Source: Prunella strophiata (lineage: Eukaryota > Chordata > Aves > Passeriformes > Prunellidae). From it: a DNA stretch of 64,000 bases. The position numbers and the translations under genes are program-made. The notes beneath the pieces were generated by a model. The model was given only the letters and a program-made list of their open reading frames with translations. It was not told the origin of the DNA and ran no database searches. This document shows positions 63,796 through 64,000 of the stretch, piece by piece. The DNA lies in contig JAZBQD010000021.1 in NCBI GenBank assembly GCA_036583965.1, forward strand, positions 17,350,266 to 17,414,265. Reading direction: 5' to 3'. Position 1 is the first letter of the stretch; every line of letters begins with the position of its first letter.

Positions 63796-64000
63796 CACTT
63801 CCAATTTGTGTCTGAAAAACAATGCTCAGCATAGAGGGGAAAGAAAAATAAAATCATTGTTTCTTGCTATCAGTCATGTTACCCTGTGAAGAGAATCATA
63901 AACCCTTGGGATTTATAAACCAAAACACATTTGGGAGAGCTCCAGTGAAGAGTAGTCCCAAATCCTTGAGCAATGAAATAAAAATCTCTAGAAAAGGGAT

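Larger units (their letters stand above)
48066..64000 (+). other. CDH13: CDH13 intron, 5' part
   Basis: This is the start of the intron following the EC1-EC2 exon; its end lies outside the window. No further cadherin exon is seen; the next would begin with the remainder of EC2. Listed items are CR1 fragments at 49541-49589 and 58673-58935, T/A tracts at 50112 and 55645, a 21-bp tandem duplication at 56672-56713, and a polyadenylation-like tail at 62258-62294. AT-rich alternating stretches occur near 53820-53900 and 63745-63800. GC-richer patches at about 54160-54640, 54960-55460, 60395-60700 and 62340-62600 match nothing I recognise. Confidence 0.88.

Noticed and set aside
1..64000. CRISPR arrays, tRNA or rRNA genes, operons, phage or integron structures
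   Set aside because: None seen. The spliced cadherin exons and CR1 elements show this is vertebrate intronic DNA, where such systems are not expected.

Overview
The window looks like one stretch of a vertebrate gene, most likely from a bird. It is AT-rich, CpG-poor and intron-like, with very few coding bases. The only interspersed repeats I can recognise are CR1-type LINE fragments, with no Alu, B1 or L1-like material. Two short open segments with good splice signals encode consecutive pieces of a cadherin. Their residues fit T-cadherin (CDH13, the GPI-anchored cadherin) better than any classical cadherin. The gene runs on the + strand.

Layout: 1-6612 is the 3' part of an intron. 6613-6765 is a 153-bp exon (51 codons, phase 0/0) from the middle of ectodomain repeat EC1. 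6766-47920 is one 41,155-bp intron. 47921-48065 is a 145-bp exon (phase 0 in, phase 1 out) covering the end of EC1, the calcium-binding EC1-EC2 linker and the start of EC2. 48066-64000 is the 5' part of the next intron. The two exons join in frame (...NYE + LEV...) exactly where the family protein is continuous, so no exon is missing between them. No promoter, first exon, last exon or RNA gene was recognised.

The introns hold ordinary non-coding DNA with these distinct elements: a 504-nt uninterrupted pyrimidine run inside a (CCTT)n tract (16991-17637); a 5 x 32-bp minisatellite (15739-15898); a 3 x 33-bp minisatellite (22681-22780); a 2 x 65-bp tandem duplication (13087-13216); two exact hairpins (694-718 and 12376-12402); five CR1 fragments (31027-31196 -, 44590-44640 -, 45779-46342 +, 49541-49589 -, 58673-58935 -); and assorted A/T tracts and microsatellites. 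The 45779 CR1 copy carries a 77-bp insertion that is a near copy of unique-looking DNA 1.5 kb upstream.

I do not see evidence for a new gene system. The longest open frames are artefacts of the (CCTT)n tract and the minisatellites. The points most worth a second look are the duplicated segment inside CR1, a strong competing splice acceptor 37 nt upstream of the second exon that would bring an immediate stop codon, the sharp codon-composition contrast between the two adjacent exons, the long triplex-prone tract, and a possible retroposed 3' end at 62258-62294.
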